From assembly GCF_030009775.1 (NCBI RefSeq), contig NZ_JASCTH010000006.1, positions 181,562 through 245,561 on the forward strand: DNA of 64,000 nt. Direction: 5' to 3'. This DNA comes from Actinoplanes sandaracinus (GTDB lineage: Bacteria > Actinomycetota > Actinomycetes > Mycobacteriales > Micromonosporaceae). Positions 24,831-33,808 of this stretch are shown here, piece by piece. The notes under the pieces were generated by a model. That model ran no database searches and was not told the origin of the DNA. It saw nothing but the letters and a program-made list of their open reading frames with translations. Each line of letters begins with the position of its first letter. Positions within the stretch are counted from its first letter, which is position 1. The position numbers and the translations under genes are program-made.

Positions 24831-25892
24831 TCAGACCGCTGAGAGGGGAAGTCTTACCTGGATGTGGCACCCGCGCCGGTCGTCCGGCTCGACCACCGCG
24901 ATGGAGCCCCGGTGCAGCTGCACCACCCAGCGGGCGATCGCGAGGCCCAGCCCGGTGCCGCCGCCGGTGGCGCGCTCGCCCCGGGTGAAACGCTCGAAGA
25001 CTCGCTCCCGCTCCGCGGCCGGGATGCCGTCGCCCTGATCCATGACGGTCACCACCACGTGGTCGTCGTGGCGTTCGGCGCGGACCGTGACGACGCCGCC
25101 GCGCGGGCTGTGCCGGGCCGCGTTGTCCAGCAGGTTCGCGAACACCTGATGCAGGCGTTCCCGGTCGCCGGGCACCACCAGGTGCGGCGCCGCCACCTCG
25201 AACCGCACGTCATGGCCGCTGCCGCCGGCGTTCACCGTCGCCTCCCGCACCACCCGGTCCAGGAAGACCGGCACGTCGATCGGGTCGCGGCGCATCGGCA
25301 CCACCCCGGCGTCCAGCCGGGACAGGTCGAGCAGGTCGGTGACCAGGCGGCTGAGCCGTTCGGTCTGGGTCAGGGCGGTCCGCATCGTCTCCGGTTCGGC
25401 CGCGGCCACCCCGTCGACGATGTTCTCCAGCAGGCCACGCAGCGCGGTGATCGGCGTACGCAATTCGTGCGAGACGTTCGCGATCAGCTCCCGTCGCTGC
25501 CGGTCGGAAGCCGCCAGGTCGGCCGCCATCTGGTTGAACGCCGTCGCGAGCTCGCCCACCTCGTCCTGGGACCGGGTACGGATGCGACGGGTGTAGTCGC
25601 CGCGGGCCATCTCCCGGGCGGCGACCGTCATCTCCCGCAGCGGCACGGTCGCGCCGTGCGCCATCACCTGCAGGGTGACCAGGCCGAGCGCCGCGGCGAT
25701 GGCGATCCACAGCACGTCGACCCGGTAGAAGTCGATCCTCCACAGGAACACCAGCAGACCGACGCCGCCGGCGAACCCGAGAGCCAGCGACAGCTTCGCC
25801 TTGATCGAGCGGACCGGGTCGAGCGGCCGGGGCAGCCACGCGAACAGCGGCGCCACCAGATTGTGGATCCGCGTCATCAGCCAGGCGCTCAC
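24831..25892 (-). CDS. Sensor histidine kinase of an OmpR-type system
   Basis: A 353-residue membrane kinase. Two transmembrane helices (about 29-47 and 55-75) with almost no loop between them, so the sensing is likely in the membrane. HAMP follows (about 78-130), then HisKA with ANVSHELRTPITALRGLL (His near residue 142), and HATPase with the N box FANLLDNAARHSP and GTGLGLAIARW. GTG at 25892 overlaps the stop of the response regulator (GTGA). A long frame upstream is a shadow of the regulator gene. Confidence 0.92.
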   Translation of the reverse strand: MSAWLMTRIHNLVAPLFAWLPRPLDPVRSIKAKLSLALGFAGGVGLLVFLWRIDFYRVDVLWIAIAAALGLVTLQVMAHGATVPLREMTVAAREMARGDYTRRIRTRSQDEVGELATAFNQMAADLAASDRQRRELIANVSHELRTPITALRGLLENIVDGVAAAEPETMRTALTQTERLSRLVTDLLDLSRLDAGVVPMRRDPIDVPVFLDRVVREATVNAGGSGHDVRFEVAAPHLVVPGDRERLHQVFANLLDNAARHSPRGGVVTVRAERHDDHVVVTVMDQGDGIPAAERERVFERFTRGERATGGGTGLGLAIARWVVQLHRGSIAVVEPDDRRGCHIQVRLPLSAV

Positions 25893-26575
25893 CGGTCCAC
25901 CTCGAGGGCGTACCCGACGCCGTGAACCGTGCGGATCAGGTCCGCACCCAGCTTGCGCCGCAGCCCTTTGATGTGGCTGTCCACCGTCCGGGTCCCCGAG
26001 GTGTCCGCCCAGCCCCACACGTCGGCCAGCAGCCGCTCCCGGGGAAGTACCGTCCGGGGCCGCCCGGCCAGGTGCACCAGCAGGTCGAACTCGGTCGGCG
26101 TCAGGTGCACCTCCACGCCGTCGCGCAGCACCCGCCGCTCCGCCTGGTTGATCTCCAGGGAGCCGAGCCGCAACGCGGGCGCTGGCGGCGGGGCGGCGGC
26201 CTTCTCCGCCCGTCGCAGCAGGGCGTGCACGCGGGCCGCCAGCACCCGCATCGAGAACGGTTTGACCATGTAGTCGTCCGCCCCGACCGCGAGCCCGACC
26301 AGCTGGTCCGTCTCGTCGTCGCGGGCGGTCAACATCAGCACCGGCACCGGTCGTTCCGCCTGGATCCGGCGGCACACCTCCAGGCCGTCGAAGCCGGGCA
26401 GCATCACGTCGAGGACCATCAGGTCCGGCGGGTTCTGCCGGACCGCCGCGACCGCGCCCGGCCCGTCCCCGACCACCTGCACGAGGAAACCCTCGGCACG
26501 CAGACGGGCTGCCACCGCGTCAGCGATGGCCCGCTCGTCCTCGACGACGAGAATCCGCCGTTCGATCGTCTCCAC
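25889..26575 (-). CDS. OmpR/PhoB-family response regulator
   Basis: A 228-residue regulator. The receiver domain (1-122) has the acidic pair in VVEDERA, phospho-Asp in LMVLDVMLPG near residue 55, Thr in MLTARDD and Lys in YMVKPFS. The C-terminal winged helix (130-228) has HLTPTEFDLLVHLAGRP and SGTRTVDSHIKGLRRKLG. It pairs with the kinase that follows. Targets are unknown, but the operon continues into a DUF4153-type protein and the second symporter module. Confidence 0.94.
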   Translation of the reverse strand: METIERRILVVEDERAIADAVAARLRAEGFLVQVVGDGPGAVAAVRQNPPDLMVLDVMLPGFDGLEVCRRIQAERPVPVLMLTARDDETDQLVGLAVGADDYMVKPFSMRVLAARVHALLRRAEKAAAPPPAPALRLGSLEINQAERRVLRDGVEVHLTPTEFDLLVHLAGRPRTVLPRERLLADVWGWADTSGTRTVDSHIKGLRRKLGADLIRTVHGVGYALEVDR

Positions 26576-26696
26576 GCTCCTGGCACCTCTCCGTCGACCC
26601 CTGGTCGCCGGCCGGTGCGCCCCCGTGACTCACCGGCCGGTGGCCAGGAGCTTATTGACCGCCTGCGTAGAGGCGGCGGTGGAGTTGTGAACAACC

Positions 26697-26827
26697 TGTG
26701 GAGGTGATCCTCTGCCCATACGAGCACCCGTGACCGGGAGCGGTCCCGGGGTTGGCAGGAAATGGGGAGAGCCCTGTGGATAACTCTGTGGAGAAGCCGT
26801 CAGGGCTGTGGATAAACGTGTGGATTC
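26697..26827 (-). promoter_or_regulatory. Cluster of DnaA-box-like sites
   Basis: Five copies of tgtggaNNN in one orientation start at 26697, 26775, 26787, 26807 and 26819. Those at 26775 and 26807 read tgtggataa, the exact reverse complement of the R-type DnaA box TTATCCACA. They fill the 250-base gap between two two-component systems. No dnaA, dnaN, gyrB or parAB is nearby, so this is not the usual oriC; a titration or regulatory cluster is possible. Confidence 0.5.
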
Positions 26828-27563
26828 AACGAATCCAGTCGTGCTTGACGGCCCGGATCAGGCGATCCTTCAGCTCACGGGTGTGCCGTCGGCTGACCGG
26901 CAACTCCACCCCGTCGACCGCCACCACATAGCCCGAGCCGGTCAGCCGAAGCTCGGTGACCAGGCGCAACTGCACCAGATAGGAGCGGTGGATCCGGACG
27001 AAACCGGCGTTGGCCCAGCGCTCGGCGAGGGTGGAGAGTGAAACCCGGACCAGATGGGAGGCGTCCCCGGTGTGCAGCCGGGCGTAATCACCCTGCGCCT
27101 CCACCCACCGCACCGAGGAACGCGGCAGCATCCTCGTCGTGCCGGCCAGCTCCACCGGAATGGCCGGCTCGTCCGCCGGAACCGCCGGCGCCGGCGCCGC
27201 GCGCAGACCCGCCACCCGGCGCAGCGACTCACCCAGCCGCTCGGCCCGCACCGGCTTGCGCACGTAGTCGGTCACACCCAGGTCGAACGCGTCCACCGCG
27301 CCGTCGTCGTAGGCCGTCACGAAGACGATCGCCGGCGGCTGCGCGAACCGCCGCAGGATCCGGGCCAGTTCCATCCCGTCCAGGCCGGGCATCCGGATGT
27401 CCAGGAAGACCGCGTCCACCTCGGTGTCCCGGAGCACCCGCAACGCCTCGGTCGCGTCGCCGGCCCGGTGCACATGCGCCACCCGGTCATCGGCGTTCAG
27501 CAGGTAGGCCAGCTCATCGAGGGCCGGAGGCTCGTCGTCGACGGCCAGAACGACGAGACTCAT
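26826..27563 (-). CDS. LytTR-family response regulator
   Basis: A 245-residue regulator. The receiver domain (1-115) has AVDDEPPALDEL, phospho-Asp in VDAVFLDIRMPG near residue 54, Thr in VFVTAYDD and Lys in YVRKPVR. The LytTR DNA-binding domain occupies about 138-245, with SSVRWVEAQGDYARLHT and FVRIHRSYLVQL. ATG at 27563 overlaps the stop of the LytS kinase (ATGA). LytS/LytTR pairs in other bacteria often control transport genes, and here two SSS modules lie downstream. Confidence 0.93.
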   Translation of the reverse strand: MSLVVLAVDDEPPALDELAYLLNADDRVAHVHRAGDATEALRVLRDTEVDAVFLDIRMPGLDGMELARILRRFAQPPAIVFVTAYDDGAVDAFDLGVTDYVRKPVRAERLGESLRRVAGLRAAPAPAVPADEPAIPVELAGTTRMLPRSSVRWVEAQGDYARLHTGDASHLVRVSLSTLAERWANAGFVRIHRSYLVQLRLVTELRLTGSGYVVAVDGVELPVSRRHTRELKDRLIRAVKHDWIR

Positions 27564-28753
27564 GCCCGTACCTGGGGATGGAACTTCGGCACCCGCATGC
27601 TCACTTTCGTCCCCGACCCGAGAGCGGTCTCCACCACCAGGCCGTTGTGGTCGCCGAAGACCGATCGCAGCCGCTCGTCCACATTCACCAGGCCGACGTG
27701 CTGCCCGTCGTCGGAGTCCGATCCGTCCCGCGCGAACACCGCCGGATCCATGCCCACCCCGTCGTCCTCGACCGTGATGTGACACTCGGCTCCGGCGTCA
27801 CGGGCCTCGATGCTCACCCTACCGACGCCCGGCTTACGGGACAGGCCGTGCCGGACCGCGTTCTCCACCAGCGGCTGCAGGCACAGGAACGGCAGGCCGA
27901 CCGGCAGCACCTCGGGCGCGATCTGCAGCCTGACCTGCAGCCGGTCGCCGAACCGGGCCCGCTCGATGGTCAGATAGCGGTCGATCGAGCGCAACTCCTC
28001 GGCAAGCGTCGTGAACTCGCCGTGTGCCCGGAACGAGTAGCGGGTGAACTCGGCGAACTCCAGAATCAGCTCGCGGGCCCGCTCCGGGTCGGTGCGCACG
28101 AACGAGGCGATCGCGGTCAGCGCGTTGTAGATGAAATGCGGGCTGATCTGGGCACGCAGCGCGCGCACCTCGGCCCGGGCCAGCCGCTCCCGCGACGAGT
28201 CCAGCTCGGCCAGCGCCAACTGCGATCCGGCCCAGCGCGCCGCCTCCAGCGTCGCCTGCACCAGACCCGGCGCCGGCTGGCCGTCGGCCACCGCGACCAG
28301 CGCGGCCTCAGCCGCACCCCCGGGCCCGGTCAGCGGCGCGACCACCGCGCCGCGCACCACACAGTCCACCCGGTCACAACCCAGATCAGAGGCGTTGAGT
28401 ACGACCGAACGCTGCGTCTTCACGGTGCGCCTGGCCGCCGCGACGAGTTCGTCCTCGTGGTGGGCGCCCCGGCCGTCGTACGCCAGGCAGCGGTCCCCGT
28501 CGACGATCGCCAGCCCGACCGCCCCGACCAGCACCCGCAGATGCCGGACCGCCTTCCCGGCCGTCGCCGGGGTCAGGCCCGCCCGCAGCGGCTCGGCCGC
28601 GAGAGCGGCAGTGTGCAGCACGTCGTAGGTGGCTCGCTGCATCGCCGTGGCGATCCCGCGCCGGGCCCGCAGCCGCAGAACCGCCACCACAGCCGCCGCC
28701 AGCGCGGCGAGCACAGCGACCACCGCCACCGCACTGCCCACCTGACCGGCCAC
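27560..28753 (-). CDS. LytS-type sensor histidine kinase
   Basis: A 397-residue kinase with one N-terminal transmembrane helix (about 5-27), a GAF-like middle (50-190) and a His_kinase domain with the phospho-accepting His in QISPHFIYNALTAIASF near residue 213. HATPase motifs are LCLQPLVENAVRHGL and VEDDGVGMDP. It lacks the multi-helix 5TM-LytS sensor of staphylococcal LytS. GTG start; overlaps the LytTR regulator by four bases. Two Cys in the GAF-like part could be redox or ligand contacts. Confidence 0.92.
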   Translation of the reverse strand: MAGQVGSAVAVVAVLAALAAAVVAVLRLRARRGIATAMQRATYDVLHTAALAAEPLRAGLTPATAGKAVRHLRVLVGAVGLAIVDGDRCLAYDGRGAHHEDELVAAARRTVKTQRSVVLNASDLGCDRVDCVVRGAVVAPLTGPGGAAEAALVAVADGQPAPGLVQATLEAARWAGSQLALAELDSSRERLARAEVRALRAQISPHFIYNALTAIASFVRTDPERARELILEFAEFTRYSFRAHGEFTTLAEELRSIDRYLTIERARFGDRLQVRLQIAPEVLPVGLPFLCLQPLVENAVRHGLSRKPGVGRVSIEARDAGAECHITVEDDGVGMDPAVFARDGSDSDDGQHVGLVNVDERLRSVFGDHNGLVVETALGSGTKVSMRVPKFHPQVRA

Positions 28754-28791
28754 CCCGCGATCCTTACGGGTGCGCCACGTCGCGTCCAGCC

Positions 28792-30375
28792 CTAGTAGGC
28801 GCCCTTGCGTTTGAGGACCACCCAGATGGTGCGCCAGAGGATGCTCAGGTCATAGGTGAGCGACCAGTTGTCGACGTAGTAGAGGTCGAGCCGGACCGCC
28901 TCGTCCCAGGACAGTTCGGACCGTCCGCTCACCTGCCACAGACCCGTCATGCCGGGCCGCACCAGCAGGCGCCGGCGGACGTCACCGAGGTAGTCGCCGT
29001 CGTCCGCGGGCAGCGGGCGGGGACCGACCAGGGACATCTCGCCCTTGAGCACGTTGATCAGCTGGGGCAGTTCGTCCATCGAGGTGGCGCGCAGCTTCGC
29101 CCCGAACGAGAAGATCCGGGGGTCCTGCTTCATCTTGAAGAGCATGCCGTCGGTCTCGTTGAGCTCCGCCAGCGTGGCCTTGCGTTCCTCGGCGTCCACG
29201 TACATGGTCCGGAACTTCCAGACCTTGAAGGTGCGCCCGTCGTGGCCCACCCGGGTCTGCCGGAAGAACACCGGGCCGGGGTCGGACAGCCGGATACCGG
29301 CCGCGATGAACAGCAAGACCGGGCTGATCATCAGCAGGCCGAGGCCGGCGGCGACCCGGTCCATCAGGTTCTTGGCCAGCCAGCCGGGGCCGGAGAGGGT
29401 CGGTTCCTCGACGTGCAGCAGCGGCAGGCCCTCGATCGGGCGGATGTGCACGCGCGGCCCGGCGATGTCGGTCAGCTGCGGCGCGACCACCAGGTCCACG
29501 CCGGTGCCCTCCAACTGCCAGGCCAGGCGGCGCAGCTCACCGGGCTCGGCGCTGGCCGAGCCGCAGACCGCGATCGTGTCGGCGCCGACCTCGCGGACCA
29601 GGGAGAGCACGTCGCGGCCGGCGTACACCGGAACCGGGGTCTCGATGCCGCGGGCGGCGGCGTAGCCGTCGGTGAGGTGGATGGCGACCGGGATGAGGCC
29701 GGCGGCCGGGCTGCGGGTGACCGCGGTGTAGACCTCCAGCGCCTCCGGCAGCGTGCCCACCAGTACCATCCGGTGTGCGCCGTGGCCGGTGTGACGCCGG
29801 GTCAGGTGCAGGATCTGCCGGGCGGCGGCCCGGCCCATCAGCAGCAGGACGAGGGCGCTCAGCGACACCGTGGCGACCGTCCCGCGGGACAGATCCGCCT
29901 TGGTGGCGAACGCGAGCAGCGAGACGGCGGCGACTACGGTGACCGAGGTCCGCAGGACCCGCTTGAACTCTTCGCTGCCCAGGCCGAGGTAGCGGCGGTC
30001 GTAGGTGCCGTTGGCCCAGAGCAGGACCAGCCAGCCGAGCGGCAGCACGAAATAGGCGAAGAAATTGAACAGGTCCGTGCCGTCGAGGGAACCCCAGGTC
30101 CGGTTCTGGAAGCCGGCCTGCGACTTCTCCAACGAGCTCGCGATGTAGCTGGCGCCGAGCGTGGAGAGCATGTCGAGCACGATGAGCATGAGCGTGTACG
30201 GCCGGTGCCAGCGGGACACTCTGCGGTTCGGCCGGCCCCAAGCGTTTCGGGGCACCCCGTTGCTCGGTGGCTGCTCCTGCCACTCGAAGCTGTCGTACCG
30301 CACGGGTTCGCTCCGGCTGCTGTTGGTGGTTGGGCGATGCAGGCTAGTGGTCACTCCGCCTACGTCCTCCCGCAT
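28792..30375 (-). CDS. Polyprenyl-phosphate sugar-phosphate transferase
   Basis: A 527-residue initiating enzyme for exopolysaccharide or wall glycan: it moves a sugar phosphate from UDP-sugar to undecaprenyl phosphate. Four or five N-terminal transmembrane helices come first (about 40-150), a Rossmann-like middle (170-300), a fifth or sixth helix near 340, then the bacterial sugar transferase domain with GPVFFRQTRVG, KVWKFRTMYVDA, and SMDELPQLINVLKGEMSLVG. The ending RKGAY is usual. ATG at 30375 or GTG at 30351 could be the start. The GT4 gene nearby may add the next sugar. Confidence 0.92.
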   Translation of the reverse strand: MREDVGGVTTSLHRPTTNSSRSEPVRYDSFEWQEQPPSNGVPRNAWGRPNRRVSRWHRPYTLMLIVLDMLSTLGASYIASSLEKSQAGFQNRTWGSLDGTDLFNFFAYFVLPLGWLVLLWANGTYDRRYLGLGSEEFKRVLRTSVTVVAAVSLLAFATKADLSRGTVATVSLSALVLLLMGRAAARQILHLTRRHTGHGAHRMVLVGTLPEALEVYTAVTRSPAAGLIPVAIHLTDGYAAARGIETPVPVYAGRDVLSLVREVGADTIAVCGSASAEPGELRRLAWQLEGTGVDLVVAPQLTDIAGPRVHIRPIEGLPLLHVEEPTLSGPGWLAKNLMDRVAAGLGLLMISPVLLFIAAGIRLSDPGPVFFRQTRVGHDGRTFKVWKFRTMYVDAEERKATLAELNETDGMLFKMKQDPRIFSFGAKLRATSMDELPQLINVLKGEMSLVGPRPLPADDGDYLGDVRRRLLVRPGMTGLWQVSGRSELSWDEAVRLDLYYVDNWSLTYDLSILWRTIWVVLKRKGAY

Positions 30376-30551
30376 CCGGAAAAAGATTACGCACCGCCAC
30401 GACCTTGGTGTCGTCGGAGGGTCCGCCGATACCCGTTCGCGTCATAACGGTTGCCAGGGACCGGGCCACTATACCGATGGATCGGCCGCAGAGAAGGTGA
30501 CGTGACGGCGGCAATCGAGATGTATACGCACAGTCATCGCTCGGTGGCAGG

Positions 30552-31412
30552 TTATCGGACCAGCTTGGACAGCCGGCGGTCCGCGAGCGGTTTCCCTCCG
30601 GTTTGGCAGGTCGCGCAGTACTGCAGGCTCTTGTCCGCGAACGACACTTCGCGGACCGTGTCGCCGCAGACCGGGCAGGGCAGGCCGGTGCGGGCGTGCA
30701 CCCGCATCCCGGCGCGTTTCTCACCCTTGAGCTCGGCCGCTCTCTGCCCGACCGAACGCTCGACCGCGTCCGTCTCGATCGTCCGCATCGCTTCGTACAG
30801 CGCGGTGATCTGCTCGTCGGTGAGTTTTCCGGTGAGAGCGAAAGGGGACAGTCGCGCCGCGTGCAGGATCTCGTCGGAGTAGGCGTTCCCGATTCCGGCG
30901 AGCACCTCCTGATCGACGAGGACCCCCTTGATCTGTCCTTTGCGCCCGCGGATCCGGGTGGCGAACTCCTCCGGGGACACGGCCAGCGCGTCCGGGCCGA
31001 GGCGCGCCACACCGGGCACCTCGGACGGGTCGCGCACCAGGTAGGCGGCGAGGGACTTCTGCGTGCCGGCCTCGGTCAGGTCAAACCCGGAGCCGTCGTC
31101 GAGCCGCACTCGCACCGCGATCGGGCCGCTGCCCGGCTTCAGCGGGGCCGGCGACTTGAACGCGTCCCGGTAGTGCAGCCACCCGGCCCGCGCCAGGTGC
31201 ACGATCAGCCGCAGGTCGTCGCCGAGACCGACGTCGAGGAACTTGCCGTGCCGCCCGGCGCCCGTCACGGGCAGGCCGGCGACGGCGGCGGGCGCCGGAT
31301 CATAGGTCTTCAGCGCGCTGAAGGAGGCGACTTCGAAGCGTTCCACGGTGCGGCCGACGGCGCGCTCACGCAGGTAGGCCGCGAGCGCCTCGACCTCGGG
31401 GAGTTCGGGCAC
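30552..31412 (-). CDS. Fpg/Nei-family DNA glycosylase
   Basis: Removes oxidised bases and nicks the strand. The 286-residue protein begins MPELPEVE, with the catalytic Pro and Glu right after the initiator Met. The conserved Lys is in GRHGKFLDV near residue 59. The helix-two-turn-helix holds GIGNAYSDEIL, and the C-terminal zinc finger has Cys pairs in PCPVCGDTV and QYCATCQTGG. Fpg is more likely than Nei from the PELPEV start. It diverges from the GT4 gene across 68 bases. Confidence 0.92.
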   Translation of the reverse strand: MPELPEVEALAAYLRERAVGRTVERFEVASFSALKTYDPAPAAVAGLPVTGAGRHGKFLDVGLGDDLRLIVHLARAGWLHYRDAFKSPAPLKPGSGPIAVRVRLDDGSGFDLTEAGTQKSLAAYLVRDPSEVPGVARLGPDALAVSPEEFATRIRGRKGQIKGVLVDQEVLAGIGNAYSDEILHAARLSPFALTGKLTDEQITALYEAMRTIETDAVERSVGQRAAELKGEKRAGMRVHARTGLPCPVCGDTVREVSFADKSLQYCATCQTGGKPLADRRLSKLVR

Positions 31413-31480
31413 CTTCCCACGGTAGCGTTTTCCACCGCCGGCGAGGAGAGAGCGCGGTTCGCGACCATTAGGCTCCGACC

Positions 31481-32656
31481 ATGAAGGTGGTGGTGGCTCA
31501 CAACCGGTACCGCGAGGCGATCCCCTCCGGCGAGAACGTGATCGTCGATACGGAGATCGGCCAGCTGCGGGCGGCGGGCGTCGAGGTCGAGGCTTTCCAG
31601 CGCAGTTCCGACTCGATCGCCTCCCTGTCGGCGGCGGGCAAGGCGCTGCTGCCGATCTCCCCGGTCTACGGCGCGCCGGCCCAGCGCGACCTGGCCCGGC
31701 TGCTCACCGGGTTCCGGCCGGACGCGCTGCACCTGCACAACCCGTACCCCCTGCTCTCGCCGTGGGTGATCCGGACCGCGCACGCGCACGGCGTTCCGGT
31801 GGTGCAGACCGTGCACAACTACCGGCAGGTCTGCTCGTCCGGGCTGTACTTCCGCGACGGCCACAACTGTCACGACTGCCGGGGCAAGCTGGTGGGCTGG
31901 CCGGCGGTGAAGAACCGCTGCTACCGGGGCTCCGCCGCGCAGAGCGCGATCATGGCGACCACGCTGGCCGTGCACCGGCCGACCTGGCGCTCGGTCGACC
32001 GGTACATCGCGCTCACCGACAAGATCGCCGCGCACCTCGCGGACTACGGCATCCCCGCCGACCGCATCGTCGTCAAGCCGAACGGGCTGCCCGACCCGGG
32101 CGCTCCCGCCCCGCTCGGTGACGGTTTCCTCTACGGCGCCCGGCTCTCCCCGGAGAAGGGCCTCGGCCTGCTGCTCGACGCGTGGCGACGGCATCCCGAC
32201 GGCAGCCTCGGCCCGCTGCGCATCGCCGGCGACGGCGAGCTGCGACCGCTCGCCGAGCAGGCGGCCCTCGAACGTTCCGACATCACCTACCTCGGCCCGC
32301 TGGACCGGGCCGGCATGATCGCCGCCCGCCAGGTCTCAGCCGTGGTCGTCGCCGTCCCCACCTGGGAAGACGTCCTGCCTACGGTGATCCTCGAGGCGAT
32401 GTCGTCCGGGCGTGCGGTTCTCGGCACCGCGGTCGGCGGCATCCCCTACATGGTCGGCACCGGCGCGGACGCGGCCGGCTGGCTCGCTGCGCCGGATCCG
32501 GCCGCCCTCGCCGCCGCGCTCCCGCTCGCCCGCGCGGGCGCGGCCGCCGCGGCCTCCGCCGCGCGATCCCGCTACCAGCGGCATTTCCATCCCGACGTGC
32601 TCACACCCCGGCTGATCTCCGTCTACGCCGACATGTCCCGCCACGCCCACCGATAA
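31481..32656 (+). CDS. GT4-family glycosyltransferase
   Basis: A 391-residue retaining glycosyltransferase of the GT-B fold. The N-terminal domain has LHLHNPYPLLSPWVI and VQTVHNYRQVC; the C-terminal domain has YGARLSPEKGLGLLLDAW and the nucleotide-sugar site PTWEDVLPTVILEAMSSGRAV, where the conserved Glu of the E-x7-E motif is visible. Four Cys around residues 125-147 (CSSGLYFRDGHNCHDCRG) are typical of a subgroup. It is cytoplasmic, probably making surface polysaccharide. ATG start. Confidence 0.92.
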   Translation: MKVVVAHNRYREAIPSGENVIVDTEIGQLRAAGVEVEAFQRSSDSIASLSAAGKALLPISPVYGAPAQRDLARLLTGFRPDALHLHNPYPLLSPWVIRTAHAHGVPVVQTVHNYRQVCSSGLYFRDGHNCHDCRGKLVGWPAVKNRCYRGSAAQSAIMATTLAVHRPTWRSVDRYIALTDKIAAHLADYGIPADRIVVKPNGLPDPGAPAPLGDGFLYGARLSPEKGLGLLLDAWRRHPDGSLGPLRIAGDGELRPLAEQAALERSDITYLGPLDRAGMIAARQVSAVVVAVPTWEDVLPTVILEAMSSGRAVLGTAVGGIPYMVGTGADAAGWLAAPDPAALAAALPLARAGAAAAASAARSRYQRHFHPDVLTPRLISVYADMSRHAHR

Positions 32657-32777
32657 CCCCAGCGGCGTACGCCGTGAGCCGCCCCCGCAGCCCCGACCAC
32701 GCCCAACAAGCCCCCCGAGCCGTAGCCGGGGTGTGTTGCGGGGCCGCAGTGGTGCGGCTGGGCGACGGCTGGCCGGC

Positions 32778-32825
32778 GGGACGGGCTGGGCGGAACGGGG
32801 CTGGGCTGGGCTCGGCTGGGCGGGG
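32778..32825 (+). other. G-run tract, quadruplex candidate
   Basis: Eight runs of three or more G occur on the plus strand between 32778 and 32825, separated by one to six bases (for example ggctgggctggg). It lies in the 195-base gap between two convergent genes. The tract could fold as a G-quadruplex or simply be low-complexity filler. Confidence 0.45.
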
Positions 32826-32851
32826 TCACCGCCGAAACGGCTCGCCGTGAC

Positions 32852-33808
32852 TCACATGCCGGTTGTGGGGGGCTTGAGCGCCGCCCGGCCGGCGAAGGCG
32901 ATGCTCGCGGCGAGGAAACCCCCGTTGACCAGCGTGAACAGGGCGACGAACCACACCGCCCACTGCGGGGCGACGGTGAGGACGACACCCGCCAGGGCGA
33001 CCACGGCGCCGTAGTCGCGGACCAGCTTGACCACTCGCACCGGCAGGGACGAACTGGTGACCATGCTCGCCGCCTGGCTGCCGGTCTGCATCACCGAGGT
33101 GACCAGGTTGACCATCCAGGTGGCGGCGAAGGCGGCCAGCAGCCACGCCGGGGTGGCCGGTTCCTGGGCCTTGGCGGTCGCGGCCAGTGCCGCGACCAGG
33201 GAGGACTGCACGGCGACGTCGCAGAGCACGTCGAGGCGGGCGCCGGCCGGACTGGCCTGGCCGGTGACCCGGGCGAGCTGGCCGTCGGAGCAGTCGAAGG
33301 CGTACGCCAGCTGCCAGCCGATCAAGGCGAGCAGCCCGACCGGCGCCGCCCACAGGCTGCCGTCGGCGACCGGGCCGGCGGCGGCGATCACGACGAACGA
33401 GACCAGGCAGCCGAGTCCCAGGTTGAAGATGGTGAGCACGGTCGGGGACAGGTGCCGTTTGTGGGCGCTGACCGCGATCCGGGCGCCGATCCGCTGGCTG
33501 ATGCCCTCGCTGAACAGGCCACCGCCCCGGTTGACCGCGTAGTAGTCGGCGGCGGTGGGCGTACCGCGGAAGGGTGTGCCGGAATCGGAGGAGGGACCGC
33601 CGGCCGCCGGCGGCGGGGAACCGGCCGCGTGGCCGGGCGAGGCTTGGCCGGAGGCAGGGATGCCGGATGCCTGGCCGGATGCCGGGTGGTCGATGCGGGT
33701 GACGCTGACCGGAGGCGGAGCCGCCCCGGACCGCGCCGCCGGTGGCCGGCCGCCCTCGGTGGCGGAGCGGCCGGAGCCGGAGGCCGGGTCAGATTTTCGC
33801 GAGAACAT
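32852..33808 (-). CDS. CDP-alcohol phosphatidyltransferase-family protein
   Basis: A 318-residue membrane enzyme that joins an alcohol to the phosphate of a CDP-activated partner. About the first 100 residues are a disordered Pro/Ser/Gly-rich tail. The core has six hydrophobic helices and the signature D-x2-D-G-x2-A-R-x8-G-x3-D-x3-D, seen as DCSDGQLAR then GARLDVLCD. The start overlaps the end of the glycerol-1-phosphate dehydrogenase-like gene by 20 bases, so this is the third gene of a tight operon. Acceptor and donor are unknown. Confidence 0.9.
   Translation of the reverse strand: MFSRKSDPASGSGRSATEGGRPPAARSGAAPPPVSVTRIDHPASGQASGIPASGQASPGHAAGSPPPAAGGPSSDSGTPFRGTPTAADYYAVNRGGGLFSEGISQRIGARIAVSAHKRHLSPTVLTIFNLGLGCLVSFVVIAAAGPVADGSLWAAPVGLLALIGWQLAYAFDCSDGQLARVTGQASPAGARLDVLCDVAVQSSLVAALAATAKAQEPATPAWLLAAFAATWMVNLVTSVMQTGSQAASMVTSSSLPVRVVKLVRDYGAVVALAGVVLTVAPQWAVWFVALFTLVNGGFLAASIAFAGRAALKPPTTGM

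Noticed and set aside
26576..26825. The DnaA-box cluster as an origin of replication
   Set aside because: No dnaA, dnaN, gyrB or partition genes are near and no AT-rich unwinding region is present, so it is kept as a candidate regulatory or titration cluster only.
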